From: Chloroflexota bacterium
GTDB lineage: Bacteria > Chloroflexota > Anaerolineae > Anaerolineales > Anaerolineaceae
Length of the DNA: 12,444 nucleotides
Reading direction: 5' to 3'
Assembly (NCBI GenBank): GCA_012797215.1
Contig: JAAZPN010000334.1
Coordinates: 1 to 12,444 of the forward strand
Shown here: positions 1 to 7,278 of the stretch, piece by piece
Layout: every line of letters starts with the position of its first letter
Numbering within the stretch: the stretch's first letter is position 1
Notes under the pieces: generated by a model
Seen by the model: only the letters and a program-made list of their open reading frames with translations
What the model was told of the DNA's origin: nothing
Database searches by the model: none
Translations under genes and position numbers: made by a program

Positions 1-1
1 G

Positions 2-397
2 CAAGCCACAGCCTTGAATACCACGCCGCCTCCTGTGGGCACCCCAACGCAGCCGGGGGTCGTTCTGCAGCCGACCCAAACGCCCCTGCCCCCTACCGCC
101 ACGCTGCCAGCCCCTACATCCGCGGTTCAGAACCCGGTTGTGACCGCTTTACCCAGCATAACGCCCACCCCGACGCTCGTCAGCGCCCTTATCCGCTCGG
201 ATTCTGGTGTGATTGTGCGCTCCGAACCCGGCAGCTCAGCCAGCGTCATCACCTATCTGAATGACCTGACTGAAATTGTGTTGTTGGGAGAGACTGAGCA
301 GAAAGATGGAGTTGTTTGGGAAAAAGTGAGGCTGCAAGATGGGAAAATCGGTTGGGTCTCCGCGCGGTTTTTGATGACAGCCACCCCGCCAAAATAG
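2..397 (+). CDS. C-terminal part of a protein with a Pro/Thr-rich linker and an SH3b domain (5' end outside window)
   Basis: The reading frame is open from base 2 to a TAG at 395-397. A TTG at 14 could serve as a start, but the frame continues to the window edge and there is no ribosome binding site, so I treat the gene as 5'-truncated. The first half of the visible part is a low-complexity linker rich in Pro, Thr, Ala and Val, typical of extracytoplasmic linkers. The last 65 or so residues look like a bacterial SH3 (SH3b) domain: the segment V-I-V-R-S-E-P-G begins the fold, and K-I-G-W-V-S-A-R-F-L closes it. Such domains usually bind peptidoglycan or other cell-surface ligands, so a secreted or membrane-anchored protein is likely. 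The signal or membrane segment would lie upstream. Its 3' end faces the minus-strand operon with only 5 bases between the stop codons. Confidence 0.75.
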   Translation, partial: QATALNTTPPPVGTPTQPGVVLQPTQTPLPPTATLPAPTSAVQNPVVTALPSITPTPTLVSALIRSDSGVIVRSEPGSSASVITYLNDLTEIVLLGETEQKDGVVWEKVRLQDGKIGWVSARFLMTATPPK

Positions 398-401
398 CGG
401 G
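385..401. terminator. Possible bidirectional hairpin between converging genes
   Basis: A CCCGC arm (385-389) and a GCGGG arm (397-401) enclose a 7-base loop containing the AAAATA of the plus-strand gene end. The hairpin overlaps the TAG stop of the SH3b gene and lies just past the TAA stop of the minus-strand operon, where a shared terminator would be expected. The stem is only 5 bp, and the plus-strand tail (CTTATT) is a poor uridine tract, so this is tentative. Confidence 0.3.
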
Positions 402-402
402 C

Positions 403-1458
403 TTATTCCAAAATCAGTTCAACATTTTCACGCGGGATGCGGATAATCTGTTCATCCTCCCGCCGCACAACAACTGCCCGCATGACTAATCCGCTGGCAA
501 ATTTTTCGGGTTCCTCAGGGAGTTCCACAATCTCACCTGTGCTGCCGGTGTAAGGTTTTCCTAGCAGCCTCACGTGCTTGCCAACCTCAAGATGCAGCTC
601 TTCATGGAATAATCCCGGTGAGACCTGCGCTTTTCCAGGCAGGATGAGGTCCGGCCGACTATGCTCCGAAGGATCTGGCTCATTCGCGTTGAGGTAAACC
701 AGTTGGCTTTCCATCTGCTTCAACATCGCCGCGCTGAGCGCGTCTATTTGAAATTCCCCATAACCGACTAAAACCATCACGGGCAGCGGCGCGTTTTGAA
801 GCGCTGGCAGCACTTCCGGCATGACCGAGCCAAGCACCAATCCGGCGGGTTTTCGGTTGAGCAGGTTGTTAAAGGCTGCCTGGTCGGCTATGTGCTGCAC
901 AGCGGCAATCTTGCCCTGCAGGTCAGCAGAGAGCTGTTTCTTATCAGCAGGCAGTTCATCAGAGCTTAGGATGAGCAATTCCCCGGAACTATTCAAACCA
1001 TTGCCCCAAACGCCCTGCAGCAGCAGCCCCTGCACTGCCACAACCGCCCCCCGCTCGGGGATAATTTCCACCACGGTGCCGGGATACGTCGCCAGAACCT
1101 GCAGTTTCTTTTCGCCTAATGCTAAGGTTATTCTGCCGTCCCGAACAGCTACAACCATGCCATCTTGCGAGGCTCGAAAAATGCGGGAAATGAGCCCCGT
1201 CTTTTGCGCCACCACATCGCCAGCTTTGACAGGCTCGCCCACCAGTTTTTCAATGTGGCGGTCAATATTTTTCGGGTTTATTTTTAATCCATTGACTACA
1301 TCAAAAACCTGATATCGTTCCGGCATTTTGATTTCCGCGATCGGTTCACCCGCAGCCACTTCCTGACCAGTGCGCACCAACACGCTTCCCGCGAAAGGCA
1401 GGGCGTAAGTCCGCAGAATTTGTTGATCGCAGGCTATTGAAAGGATCTCTGTCGCCAT
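403..1458 (-). CDS. Uncharacterised 351-aa protein with barrel-sandwich (lipoyl/biotinyl-like) segments and a C-terminal KOW-like motif
   Basis: This is the last gene of the six-gene operon. Its ATG (1458) lies 2 bases after the TAG of the ATPase gene, and AGGCGG inside the end of that gene serves as ribosome binding site. Residues about 21-48 and 70-90 carry the G-x-x-V-x-x-G-x-x-I/V-A pattern of barrel-sandwich folds, as in lipoyl, biotinyl or RnfC/NqrA-type domains. Two further G-x-V-V segments follow near 98-106 and 126-131. K44 (in E-I-K-M-P) sits near where a biotinyl lysine would be, but the surrounding motif is not a normal attachment site, so I do not call modification. Residues about 292-312 (G-K-H-V-R-L-L-G ... 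G-S-T-G-E-I-V) resemble a KOW motif. I see no signal peptide or membrane span, so it is probably cytoplasmic. The function is unknown; a scaffold or partner of the preceding ATPase is my inference. Confidence 0.8.
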   Translation of the reverse strand: MATEILSIACDQQILRTYALPFAGSVLVRTGQEVAAGEPIAEIKMPERYQVFDVVNGLKINPKNIDRHIEKLVGEPVKAGDVVAQKTGLISRIFRASQDGMVVAVRDGRITLALGEKKLQVLATYPGTVVEIIPERGAVVAVQGLLLQGVWGNGLNSSGELLILSSDELPADKKQLSADLQGKIAAVQHIADQAAFNNLLNRKPAGLVLGSVMPEVLPALQNAPLPVMVLVGYGEFQIDALSAAMLKQMESQLVYLNANEPDPSEHSRPDLILPGKAQVSPGLFHEELHLEVGKHVRLLGKPYTGSTGEIVELPEEPEKFASGLVMRAVVVRREDEQIIRIPRENVELILE

Positions 1459-1460
1459 CC

Positions 1461-3158
1461 CTAACCGCCTAACTCCCAGAGCCAGTTATAAAAAGCTTCG
1501 CTGCGTTTGTTCATCTCATCAGGGAGTTCCAGGGGTCTGCCGCGCGCGTCCACCACGGTGCCCAGCTCAGAGTCAGGAACTGTAACCCATCCGCCCAGTC
1601 CGGGCAGTCCCATGCCGACATCGGTTAATTCTCCTGGAGAGAGGTAAATGCGGGTACGGCTGGATGGCGTGGTTTCTACGCGCTTAATTTCGCCTTTGCG
1701 CACATCCAAAGTTTCTCGCGCGCTTTCACCGCGGTCAATTTCCAATGTCAGAACGCGCTTTGCGGCCCGCTCCGGGGCATCCGCGCAAATGACAGTCCCC
1801 AGATTCGCGAACACGCCTGAATCAATCAGTTGGACAGGCAGCAAGGGTTCTTTATCCGCAAGGCTGCCCAAACCTGCCAGCAGTTGGTCTTTATCCATCG
1901 CGAAGGTGGTGATTCCGTGCGGCCGCAAGCCGTCCAAAGCCATCAGCAGTGTTTGCTGCGCCGCGGGAACGCGCACCAGGCTCTCACCCGAGAGCAAAAC
2001 GGGTTCGTAGGGTTCCAACAAGCCCAGCTCAGGGTCATACGCGAACCAGGGGAATAATTCCCGGGTGCGGCGCAGCGCGTCTTGCAAGCGCACGCGCGTC
2101 CAGGCTTGTTCAACCGCCAGGTCTTCCAGAGTAGCGGGTAAGAAAGCTTGGTGCAATTTTTTATTAAGCATATAGGTCGCAGCAGTGCGCGCGTCGATGG
2201 GGAGCGTTGCGTAGCGGCTGGTTTCTTTGCCAATTTGATTTGAAATTGGGGGATGACTGATCGCGCCGATAAAGTCACTGCCGCGGGAGGCAATCACAAT
2301 CGTGGAATTGCAGCCCACATCCAGAGCCATAGCCCCCTTGCCTTCAGGGTTCATGCGGTCAATCAAGCGCACAATTCGGCTGGCGGCAAAAGCGCTGGGC
2401 AGGGCGGCGCAGTTCCACTCATGTTCCAATTCCGTCAAACCTGTCAGCTGCTGTCTGCGCAAACGGCTGAACGCGCTTAGCATCGCCGGCCAGCCGGCTG
2501 ATAGTGATTCCGTGTCGATGCGCGCCTGCACATTCAAGGCGCTGTGAAAATCCTCACCCGCATCAAGTTCTTCGCGAGCGTACTCGGATAAAGCTTCATT
2601 CCCCGCGTAAACAAGCTGAGGCCGGATGAGCCTGGGAAGGCTTTGGTAGACAATGCGCAGGTTATCCAAAGCAGCCCGCACCGGCCGGAACGCGCCCTCA
2701 TTTACACCTCCGGAAGCCACAAACAGGTCCGCGTTCGCGTTAATCAGCTTCTCCAACTGGGCGGTAGCATTCAGATCGTCCTGCAGGTCAATTTCCAGCA
2801 CCACATCGGTGTAGAACAAGCTGACCAGCCTGCGAAGCGCGGCGAGAGAGTAGGTGTCAGAAACGCCAATCAAAACCGTTCGGATAGCTTTCCCCGCGGA
2901 TAAACTGAGCCCACAGGCCTCAACGCCTTCCTCGCCGCGGATAAGCTTGTGCTTAAGGTCAAGCAAGCGCAAGCCTGCCTTTTCCTGCAACTGCTCGAGC
3001 GCGAGGTTTACCCCAGTACGGATATCCTGCCCCACCGCCGCGCTTGTTTCGCTGGCGGCGCTGCAGACAAGCGCGAAGCCGTCCTCACGCGGCTCAAAAA
3101 GCCACGCGCGCGTGTTTTGCGATCCGATATCCACGCTCAAGTATCTGCGGTTTTCCAT
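1461..3158 (-). CDS. MutL/GlmL-like protein, ASKHA-fold ATPase
   Basis: A 565-aa cytoplasmic protein resembling the MutL/GlmL family, named after a gene beside the coenzyme-B12 glutamate mutase subunits; this MutL is unrelated to the mismatch-repair protein. The phosphate-1 loop is V9-D10-I-G12-S-Q-N-T and the phosphate-2 loop is L279-D280-V-G282-C-N-S-T, the paired D-x-G motifs of actin/HSP70/sugar-kinase ATPases. L-L-S-G-E-S-L near 388-394 lies where the adenosine motif is expected. The protein seems longer than classical GlmL (about 460 aa). The extra C-terminal part (about 465-565) has a Gly-rich stretch (G-M-G-L-P-G-L-G-G-W-V, 515-525) and ends in a Trp-rich tail. The ATG at 3158 follows the upstream stop by 14 bases. 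AAGGA abuts it, and AGAGGA lies about 10 bases upstream. No mutase subunit gene is nearby, so a role in glutamate fermentation is not supported. An ATP-driven role in the membrane complex of this operon is inference. Confidence 0.8.
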   Translation of the reverse strand: MENRRYLSVDIGSQNTRAWLFEPREDGFALVCSAASETSAAVGQDIRTGVNLALEQLQEKAGLRLLDLKHKLIRGEEGVEACGLSLSAGKAIRTVLIGVSDTYSLAALRRLVSLFYTDVVLEIDLQDDLNATAQLEKLINANADLFVASGGVNEGAFRPVRAALDNLRIVYQSLPRLIRPQLVYAGNEALSEYAREELDAGEDFHSALNVQARIDTESLSAGWPAMLSAFSRLRRQQLTGLTELEHEWNCAALPSAFAASRIVRLIDRMNPEGKGAMALDVGCNSTIVIASRGSDFIGAISHPPISNQIGKETSRYATLPIDARTAATYMLNKKLHQAFLPATLEDLAVEQAWTRVRLQDALRRTRELFPWFAYDPELGLLEPYEPVLLSGESLVRVPAAQQTLLMALDGLRPHGITTFAMDKDQLLAGLGSLADKEPLLPVQLIDSGVFANLGTVICADAPERAAKRVLTLEIDRGESARETLDVRKGEIKRVETTPSSRTRIYLSPGELTDVGMGLPGLGGWVTVPDSELGTVVDARGRPLELPDEMNKRSEAFYNWLWELGG

Positions 3159-3172
3159 TCCTTAGTTTTCCT

Positions 3173-3856
3173 CTATCCAGCCAAAAGGGCGACAATAAAT
3201 TCTTTCAGCCAGACTATCCGCGCGATAAGCGCGGTCAGTGCCGCGCTGTAAAACCCAACGAAGAGCATCCCAAAACTGATACCCAGAAACACCTGCCCCA
3301 CGCCAGAAATACCTTCCACCAAGAGCGGACGCTGCGCGTCGGCACTTCTTCTGCTAAGGCGGTGATGAAAATAGAACAATACCGAAATCACGCCAAATAG
3401 GATGAAAAACGCTTCCACAATTCCACCCCAATCCGCGACCGCGTTTTCGCGCAGCAGGTCCGGGCTGAAGCGGTTAACGATTGCAAGCAACTGCGGCGCG
3501 AGGGTCCCGCGGGAAATACCCGCAACGCCTATTGCCGCCGCTGTACCAGCAAGAAATGCCAAAGGCAGGGTTCCCGCTTTCACCGTGCGCGGCACGAGCA
3601 TCAGCGCCAGCAGCAGGCACAAGGCAAGCGGCACCAGCCCAAGCCAAAACGCGTCTGTTCCGCTTTCCCGCAAAGGCTCAATCAGGCGTGGAATAATCAC
3701 CTTCAGAACAAGTACTGCGGCAGCGTAACCGGAGGAAACTCCAACCAGGATGTAGAGCGCCACCCGAAAGAAAAAGTTATCGCCTAACAGATAGCTGAAA
3801 ATCATCACAGAGAGCGCGATTCCAATGACGCCAAGAACAATGTCCATCGGGTTCAT
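3173..3856 (-). CDS. Uncharacterised integral membrane protein, about six transmembrane helices
   Basis: A 227-aa hydrophobic protein. I see membrane segments at roughly residues 6-24, 29-53, 70-89, 94-115, 143-163 and 188-220. Between the fifth and sixth is a basic loop (H-H-R-L-S-R-R), which would face the cytoplasm. The ATG at 3856 overlaps the TGA of the zinc-ribbon gene in an ATGA arrangement, which indicates translational coupling; a second Met three codons in (M-N-P-M) is a possible alternative start. I recognise no transporter signature or conserved charged pair within the helices. Coupling to the zinc-ribbon membrane protein on one side and the ATPase on the other suggests it is a membrane subunit of the same complex. 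Function is not assigned. Confidence 0.82.
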   Translation of the reverse strand: MNPMDIVLGVIGIALSVMIFSYLLGDNFFFRVALYILVGVSSGYAAAVLVLKVIIPRLIEPLRESGTDAFWLGLVPLALCLLLALMLVPRTVKAGTLPLAFLAGTAAAIGVAGISRGTLAPQLLAIVNRFSPDLLRENAVADWGGIVEAFFILFGVISVLFYFHHRLSRRSADAQRPLLVEGISGVGQVFLGISFGMLFVGFYSAALTALIARIVWLKEFIVALLAG

Positions 3857-5667
3857 GCTTCCGGCTCCTTTTGATGGCGGGCGTTCGAGTCAGCCTCCGC
3901 TTTGATAATCATGCCCAGCAAGAGCACGGCAATCATCACCAGCAAGCCCGCCTGGTATGCCCGGGAGGGAGCGCCCGCTGTGGGAGCGTCCAGCGCGTCT
4001 GCCAGGACGCGTCCTTCCATAGTCCCAGCCGCGTAACCTGCCAGTTGACCAGCATCATAATAAGGAAGCAATAAAGCGGCGTTTTGGCTGCTTGCCAATA
4101 TTCCCAGCTTGCCTGCTTTCAACCAGGGTCCGGCTTGCTCAATCCAATTTTGAATATCGGCCTGGGAATCTTCCAGCAGCAGAATGAGCGTGTAGTTTTC
4201 CAGGTTTTCCAACGCTCCCGGAACCGCGGCGCTGCTTTCATCAAGCTGCAGAGCAGCTGCCAACACGCCCAGTCTGCCGCCTGCCAGGTAGCTAATCTCC
4301 CGCGCGGGAATATCGGCTGCGTCCATCAAATTCGCGCTCAGCCACAATCCGTTGGGATGGGTGGTCAGGAATTGCAGCTTGACCCCGCGCTCCTCAAGCG
4401 CGCGCAGCACCGGCGCGCTCATTTGCTCCATCTCGGCGCTGGTGGCCGCCTGATATTCCTGTACAACGAGCACCGTGTCACCGCTTTCCAGCGCATTGAG
4501 CGCGTCTTTCAGGGCGACGGCCGGCGTGGGGTTTTCAAATTTGATTGGCCTGGCTTCTGGCACGAACACAATCACAGCGGCCAACACGAGCAACAGAAAC
4601 GCACCCAGGATGAAGCGATACCAGCCTTTTGAAGCTTCCCTCGCGGTTTTAGCCGGCGGAAGGCCTTTGCCTTCCTCGCCAATCAGGGTCATCAGCATCT
4701 GCGCGTTTTCTTTTTGTTTGCGCAGAAGCAGCAAATCTGCGGAGAGTTCTTCGCTTGAGCTTGGTTTTTCTTCCAGGTCCAGCGCGCCAACTTCTGCAGT
4801 CAGCCCCAATTCTTCCAAAACAGGTTCGAGCTCTGGGGTTTTGGGACCTTCAGAGGGTTCCTCATCTGCCCGGGCATCTGGGCTGGCTTCTTCGTCAGGA
4901 TGCAAGACAAGCTCAGCGCTCTCGCTTTCAAGTTCGGGCACTGCGCCTGGCTCAGACTCCTCCTGCGGGTTAGCCGCCAGGGCTTCAGCTGGTTCCGACT
5001 GCTCCAGCGCGGGTTCATCGCCCTGTTCCGCTTCTTGCGCAGATGCTTCTATGGAAAAGCCTGCAATTGTTTCCTCGCTGGGTTGATCTTGCTCCGCGTC
5101 TTGAGGCTGCAGCTCGCGTACTTTGCGCAGCCATTCCGGCACGCCTTCCTCACTTTCAGGGCTTGGTTCCGCGGGCTTGGCGGCCAGCAAGTTTTCTCTG
5201 CGGGCGTTTTCCCGGATGCGGGCAATCCAGTTGGCGAACTCCTCGTCCACGCGCCCCTGGTGTTCTTCAGCGCGGGAAGCTTCCATTGCGTTTATTTTTC
5301 GCGAGAGCTCGCCAGCGGCATCTTCTTCCTGCAAAGCGCGTTTGCGGATACGCGCCAGCCACTCAGGCGTTTGCTCATCCTCGCCTTCGGGAGTTACAGA
5401 TTGTGTCTCCTCAGAGGCGGCAGGCTCAGGGGTCTTCCCGATGGAAATAACCGGCCTGGGCTTTTCAGCCTGGCTGTCGTCCTCCTGCCTGAAAGCCTGA
5501 AGCAGGTCAGAAACAGAGATATCTTGCTCTTCTGGCAGCCCTGCGTCCGGATCAGTCCCCTCAATCCTGAAAAGGTCTTCCAGATCTTCGCCGCAGTGAA
5601 CGCAGCGCGTGGCTACTGGCAGGTTTTCTTTTCCACAGTGCGGACAGAGGATCATTTCCGCGCTCAT
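3853..5667 (-). CDS. Zinc-ribbon protein with acidic tail, repeated W-L/I-x-x-I/V-R motifs and two transmembrane helices
   Basis: A 604-aa protein. The N-terminus holds a double CxxC zinc ribbon (C8, C11, C22, C25). Residues about 35-345 are an acidic, probably disordered region rich in Glu, Pro, Ser and Ala. Inside it a short motif occurs three times: P-E-W-L-A-R-I-R (101-108), A-N-W-I-A-R-I-R (145-152) and P-E-W-L-R-K-V-R (177-184). A leucine-rich helix lies near 308-330. A first membrane helix (about 352-369) precedes a domain of roughly 200 residues (373-568), and a second helix (about 571-589) leads to a short charged tail. By the positive-inside rule the zinc ribbon and acidic region are cytoplasmic and the 373-568 domain is outside. 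The ATG directly follows the TAA of the upstream gene, with GGGG 7 bases before it. I infer a scaffold or receptor linking the membrane subunits to a cytoplasmic partner; nothing catalytic is recognisable. Confidence 0.82.
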   Translation of the reverse strand: MSAEMILCPHCGKENLPVATRCVHCGEDLEDLFRIEGTDPDAGLPEEQDISVSDLLQAFRQEDDSQAEKPRPVISIGKTPEPAASEETQSVTPEGEDEQTPEWLARIRKRALQEEDAAGELSRKINAMEASRAEEHQGRVDEEFANWIARIRENARRENLLAAKPAEPSPESEEGVPEWLRKVRELQPQDAEQDQPSEETIAGFSIEASAQEAEQGDEPALEQSEPAEALAANPQEESEPGAVPELESESAELVLHPDEEASPDARADEEPSEGPKTPELEPVLEELGLTAEVGALDLEEKPSSSEELSADLLLLRKQKENAQMLMTLIGEEGKGLPPAKTAREASKGWYRFILGAFLLLVLAAVIVFVPEARPIKFENPTPAVALKDALNALESGDTVLVVQEYQAATSAEMEQMSAPVLRALEERGVKLQFLTTHPNGLWLSANLMDAADIPAREISYLAGGRLGVLAAALQLDESSAAVPGALENLENYTLILLLEDSQADIQNWIEQAGPWLKAGKLGILASSQNAALLLPYYDAGQLAGYAAGTMEGRVLADALDAPTAGAPSRAYQAGLLVMIAVLLLGMIIKAEADSNARHQKEPEA

Positions 5668-6282
5668 TTATTCACCCCAGCCCTTTTCCAGGCCAAGCAT
5701 CACCCGCAGACCCGTCATCAGCGCGCCAATGCCTATGCCAATCAGCAATCCGCGCGCGCCAATCAGAGGCAAACGCTGCAGATACGCGATGATGGTGGTT
5801 AACAGAGGGATGTTCAACGCTTGCAGCAGCCCAAGGGAGATAACCAAAAAAACCAGCGCGCTGATGCCAAAGGAAATTGTCAGGAGAGACCAGCCGCGGC
5901 TGCGAAAGATTTGCAGAGCGGCGCCGGTCATCACAAGCGCTGCCAAACCAAGCAAACTTGTCTCCAATGGCAGCTGAATGGCAGCCACCCAGCGCAAATA
6001 GGCAGTATTATCCAGCCCAAGCACCAGCGCGCCCACAAAGCTGACCAAAAAGGCGCTGATGAGGATAATGCTGTAGATGAAGCCGCGCTGACCGCGAATG
6101 ATGTGGCGCAAATGCGTCAGAATCAGGGCGGCGACTGCCACAAGCAGCGCGGCTGAGGCAATGATTATTGCCCAATTAAGAACCAGGTCCAACCAGCCGC
6201 CTAGCTGCTGCCGCAAAATAAGCGCCGCGAGAACAAACCCAGCCGCCAAAGCGGCAACCACGATTGGGATTGTCTTTCTCAC
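5668..6282 (-). CDS. Uncharacterised integral membrane protein, about six transmembrane helices, GTG start
   Basis: I choose the GTG at 6282-6280, giving 204 aa that begin M-R-K-T-I-P-I-V-V. This start overlaps the TGA of the upstream gene (GTGA) and has a GGGGG sequence about 7 bases upstream. The open frame continues to an ATG at 6432, but that extension is an Arg/Gly-rich, non-hydrophobic shadow of the upstream gene and is not believable; a GTG at 6288 abuts the ribosome binding site and is less likely. Hydrophobic segments lie at roughly residues 5-23, 34-56, 67-90, 101-124, 130-155 and 170-195. A basic H-L-R-H-I-I-R-G-Q-R loop (about 58-67) would be cytoplasmic. I recognise no family. 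It is like the 227-aa membrane protein in size and helix number, so the two may be paired membrane subunits, though I cannot see homology by eye. Confidence 0.8.
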   Translation of the reverse strand: MRKTIPIVVAALAAGFVLAALILRQQLGGWLDLVLNWAIIIASAALLVAVAALILTHLRHIIRGQRGFIYSIILISAFLVSFVGALVLGLDNTAYLRWVAAIQLPLETSLLGLAALVMTGAALQIFRSRGWSLLTISFGISALVFLVISLGLLQALNIPLLTTIIAYLQRLPLIGARGLLIGIGIGALMTGLRVMLGLEKGWGE

Positions 6283-7043
6283 TGCCACACCCCCAGCAGT
6301 TTTAAGAGCACGCCGGCCAGCAAGCCAAGCGCGGCCAGCACACGCAGCCAATCCTGCGCGCGCACGGCGGCCGCCGCGCTTGCGTCTGTCTCCAGGGATG
6401 CTCCGGCATTGAGCGCGTCCTCCCCCAGGCAAAGGCCGGCGTTCGTGGCAAGCAAGACTGCCTGAGTACAGAGCTCATCGCTGCCAGCTACTAGCGGGAT
6501 CCCTTTTTGGTCAGCCAGATTCGCGGCTAAAAAGCTCTCGGGTCGATGGCTGCCAATCAGAAAGACGCCGGCGTTGGCGCGGAAATTTACTTCGGGGAGC
6601 AGACCAGCCAGGTAGGCATAGGGGGTAGCACCTGCCAGCAAACCAAAATCCGGTTTAAACAACTCAGTCGCGAGCGCGTTTTGATATTTTCCGCGCACAA
6701 TCAGCTGGCTGAGCGCGGCTAAAGACCCATCGCCTGCCAGCGCTTGCGCCGGTCGGTCGTTAAAAACTGAGCGTCTGGACATCAAGCGCAGCACGGGCAG
6801 CCCGGCCAGATTTGCCGGCGCGGGCGCGCTGTTGTTCGGGTTTGCGCCCAAACCAATGGTGAGCCGCAGCCCCTTCTCAGCGGCCGCGTGCATCAACTTT
6901 TCCGCGTCCACCAGCGCTTCATTTTTCTTTAAATGTCGGTAGGGTTGTTTTCGATGGATGAACAGGTTCAGTCCGAGGCTGAGCAGCGCCAGCAGCACAA
7001 CGCCAAGCGCGAGCAGATCTACATTACTCATCCCTTCAAGCAT
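6279..7043 (-). CDS. Uncharacterised protein with N- and C-terminal membrane helices and a soluble core (possibly DUF6754-like)
   Basis: This is the first gene of the operon. The open frame reaches a TTG at 7109, but I prefer the ATG at 7043 (254 aa, M-L-E-G-M-S-N-V-D-L-L), which has GGGG 6 bases upstream. The ATG at 7031 is an alternative whose GAAGGG box abuts the codon. One membrane helix lies near residues 8-27, followed by a strongly basic stretch (H-R-K-Q-P-Y-R-H-L-K-K). A soluble domain of about 180 residues follows, with G-L-G-A-N-P-N-N and F-L-I-G-S-H-R-P-E-S as notable segments, and then a second helix near the C-terminus. The basic stretch after helix 1 implies that the core faces the cytoplasm. 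The layout recalls proteins labelled DUF6754, but that link is from memory and uncertain. No catalytic motif is evident. The stop overlaps the next gene's start by 4 bases. Confidence 0.78.
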   Translation of the reverse strand: MLEGMSNVDLLALGVVLLALLSLGLNLFIHRKQPYRHLKKNEALVDAEKLMHAAAEKGLRLTIGLGANPNNSAPAPANLAGLPVLRLMSRRSVFNDRPAQALAGDGSLAALSQLIVRGKYQNALATELFKPDFGLLAGATPYAYLAGLLPEVNFRANAGVFLIGSHRPESFLAANLADQKGIPLVAGSDELCTQAVLLATNAGLCLGEDALNAGASLETDASAAAAVRAQDWLRVLAALGLLAGVLLKLLGVWQ

Positions 7044-7147
7044 AAGAGACCCCGACTGACCAAAATAAAACCAGGAGCAGCCCGCGTGCGGCATTGCGCG
7101 CATATCCAAGGCAGAGAAACCGCACGGCTGCCGCCGCGTTTCCGGAT

Positions 7148-7180
7148 GTTGAACTGTCTGGTTTTTTCGACCAGCTCAAC
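7148..7180 (-). promoter_or_regulatory. Stem-loop in the operon leader
   Basis: On the minus strand the arm CTGGT (7174-7170) pairs with ACCAG (7162-7158) around the loop CGAAAAA. An outer GTTGA (7180-7176) pairs with TCAAC (7152-7148) across a small asymmetric internal loop. It lies just downstream of the predicted transcription start and has no following uridine tract, so it is not a terminator for this strand. A role in mRNA stability or leader regulation is possible. I recognise no known riboswitch. Confidence 0.35.
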
Positions 7181-7192
7181 TCCGATAGATAA

Positions 7193-7222
7193 AGTATAGC
7201 ATATTCATCTTAAGCTAAGTAA
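7193..7222 (-). promoter_or_regulatory. Candidate extended -10 promoter of the six-gene operon
   Basis: On the minus strand TATACT (7198-7193) is preceded by TGC (7201-7199), which makes an extended -10 element. A weak -35 candidate, TTACTT (7222-7217), lies 18 bp upstream in an AT-rich block. The predicted start of transcription is near 7186, leaving a leader of about 143 nt before the ATG at 7043. Confidence 0.5.
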
Positions 7223-7278
7223 CAATTATTAATAAAAAGTCTGCTGTGCCTTGCCACCCAACCCGCCTCTCAATTAAT

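Noticed and set aside
1315..1340. K44 as a biotin or lipoyl attachment site
   Set aside because: The residues around it (E-I-K-M-P) match neither the biotinyl (A/M-M-K-M) nor the lipoyl (D-K-A) pattern well enough.
1461..3158. Glutamate mutase (methylaspartate) fermentation pathway
   Set aside because: Neither mutase subunit nor methylaspartate ammonia-lyase is in the window; the MutL-like protein alone does not support it.
4900..5802. 300-codon open frame on the plus strand opposite the zinc-ribbon gene
   Set aside because: It is Phe/Arg-rich, low in recognisable features, antisense to a gene with clear CxxC motifs and membrane helices, and crosses a gene junction.
6283..6432. N-terminal extension of the 204-aa membrane protein by 50 codons
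   Set aside because: The extension is Arg/Gly-rich and overlaps the upstream gene in another frame; the GTG at 6282 gives a standard 4-base overlap and a well-placed ribosome binding site.
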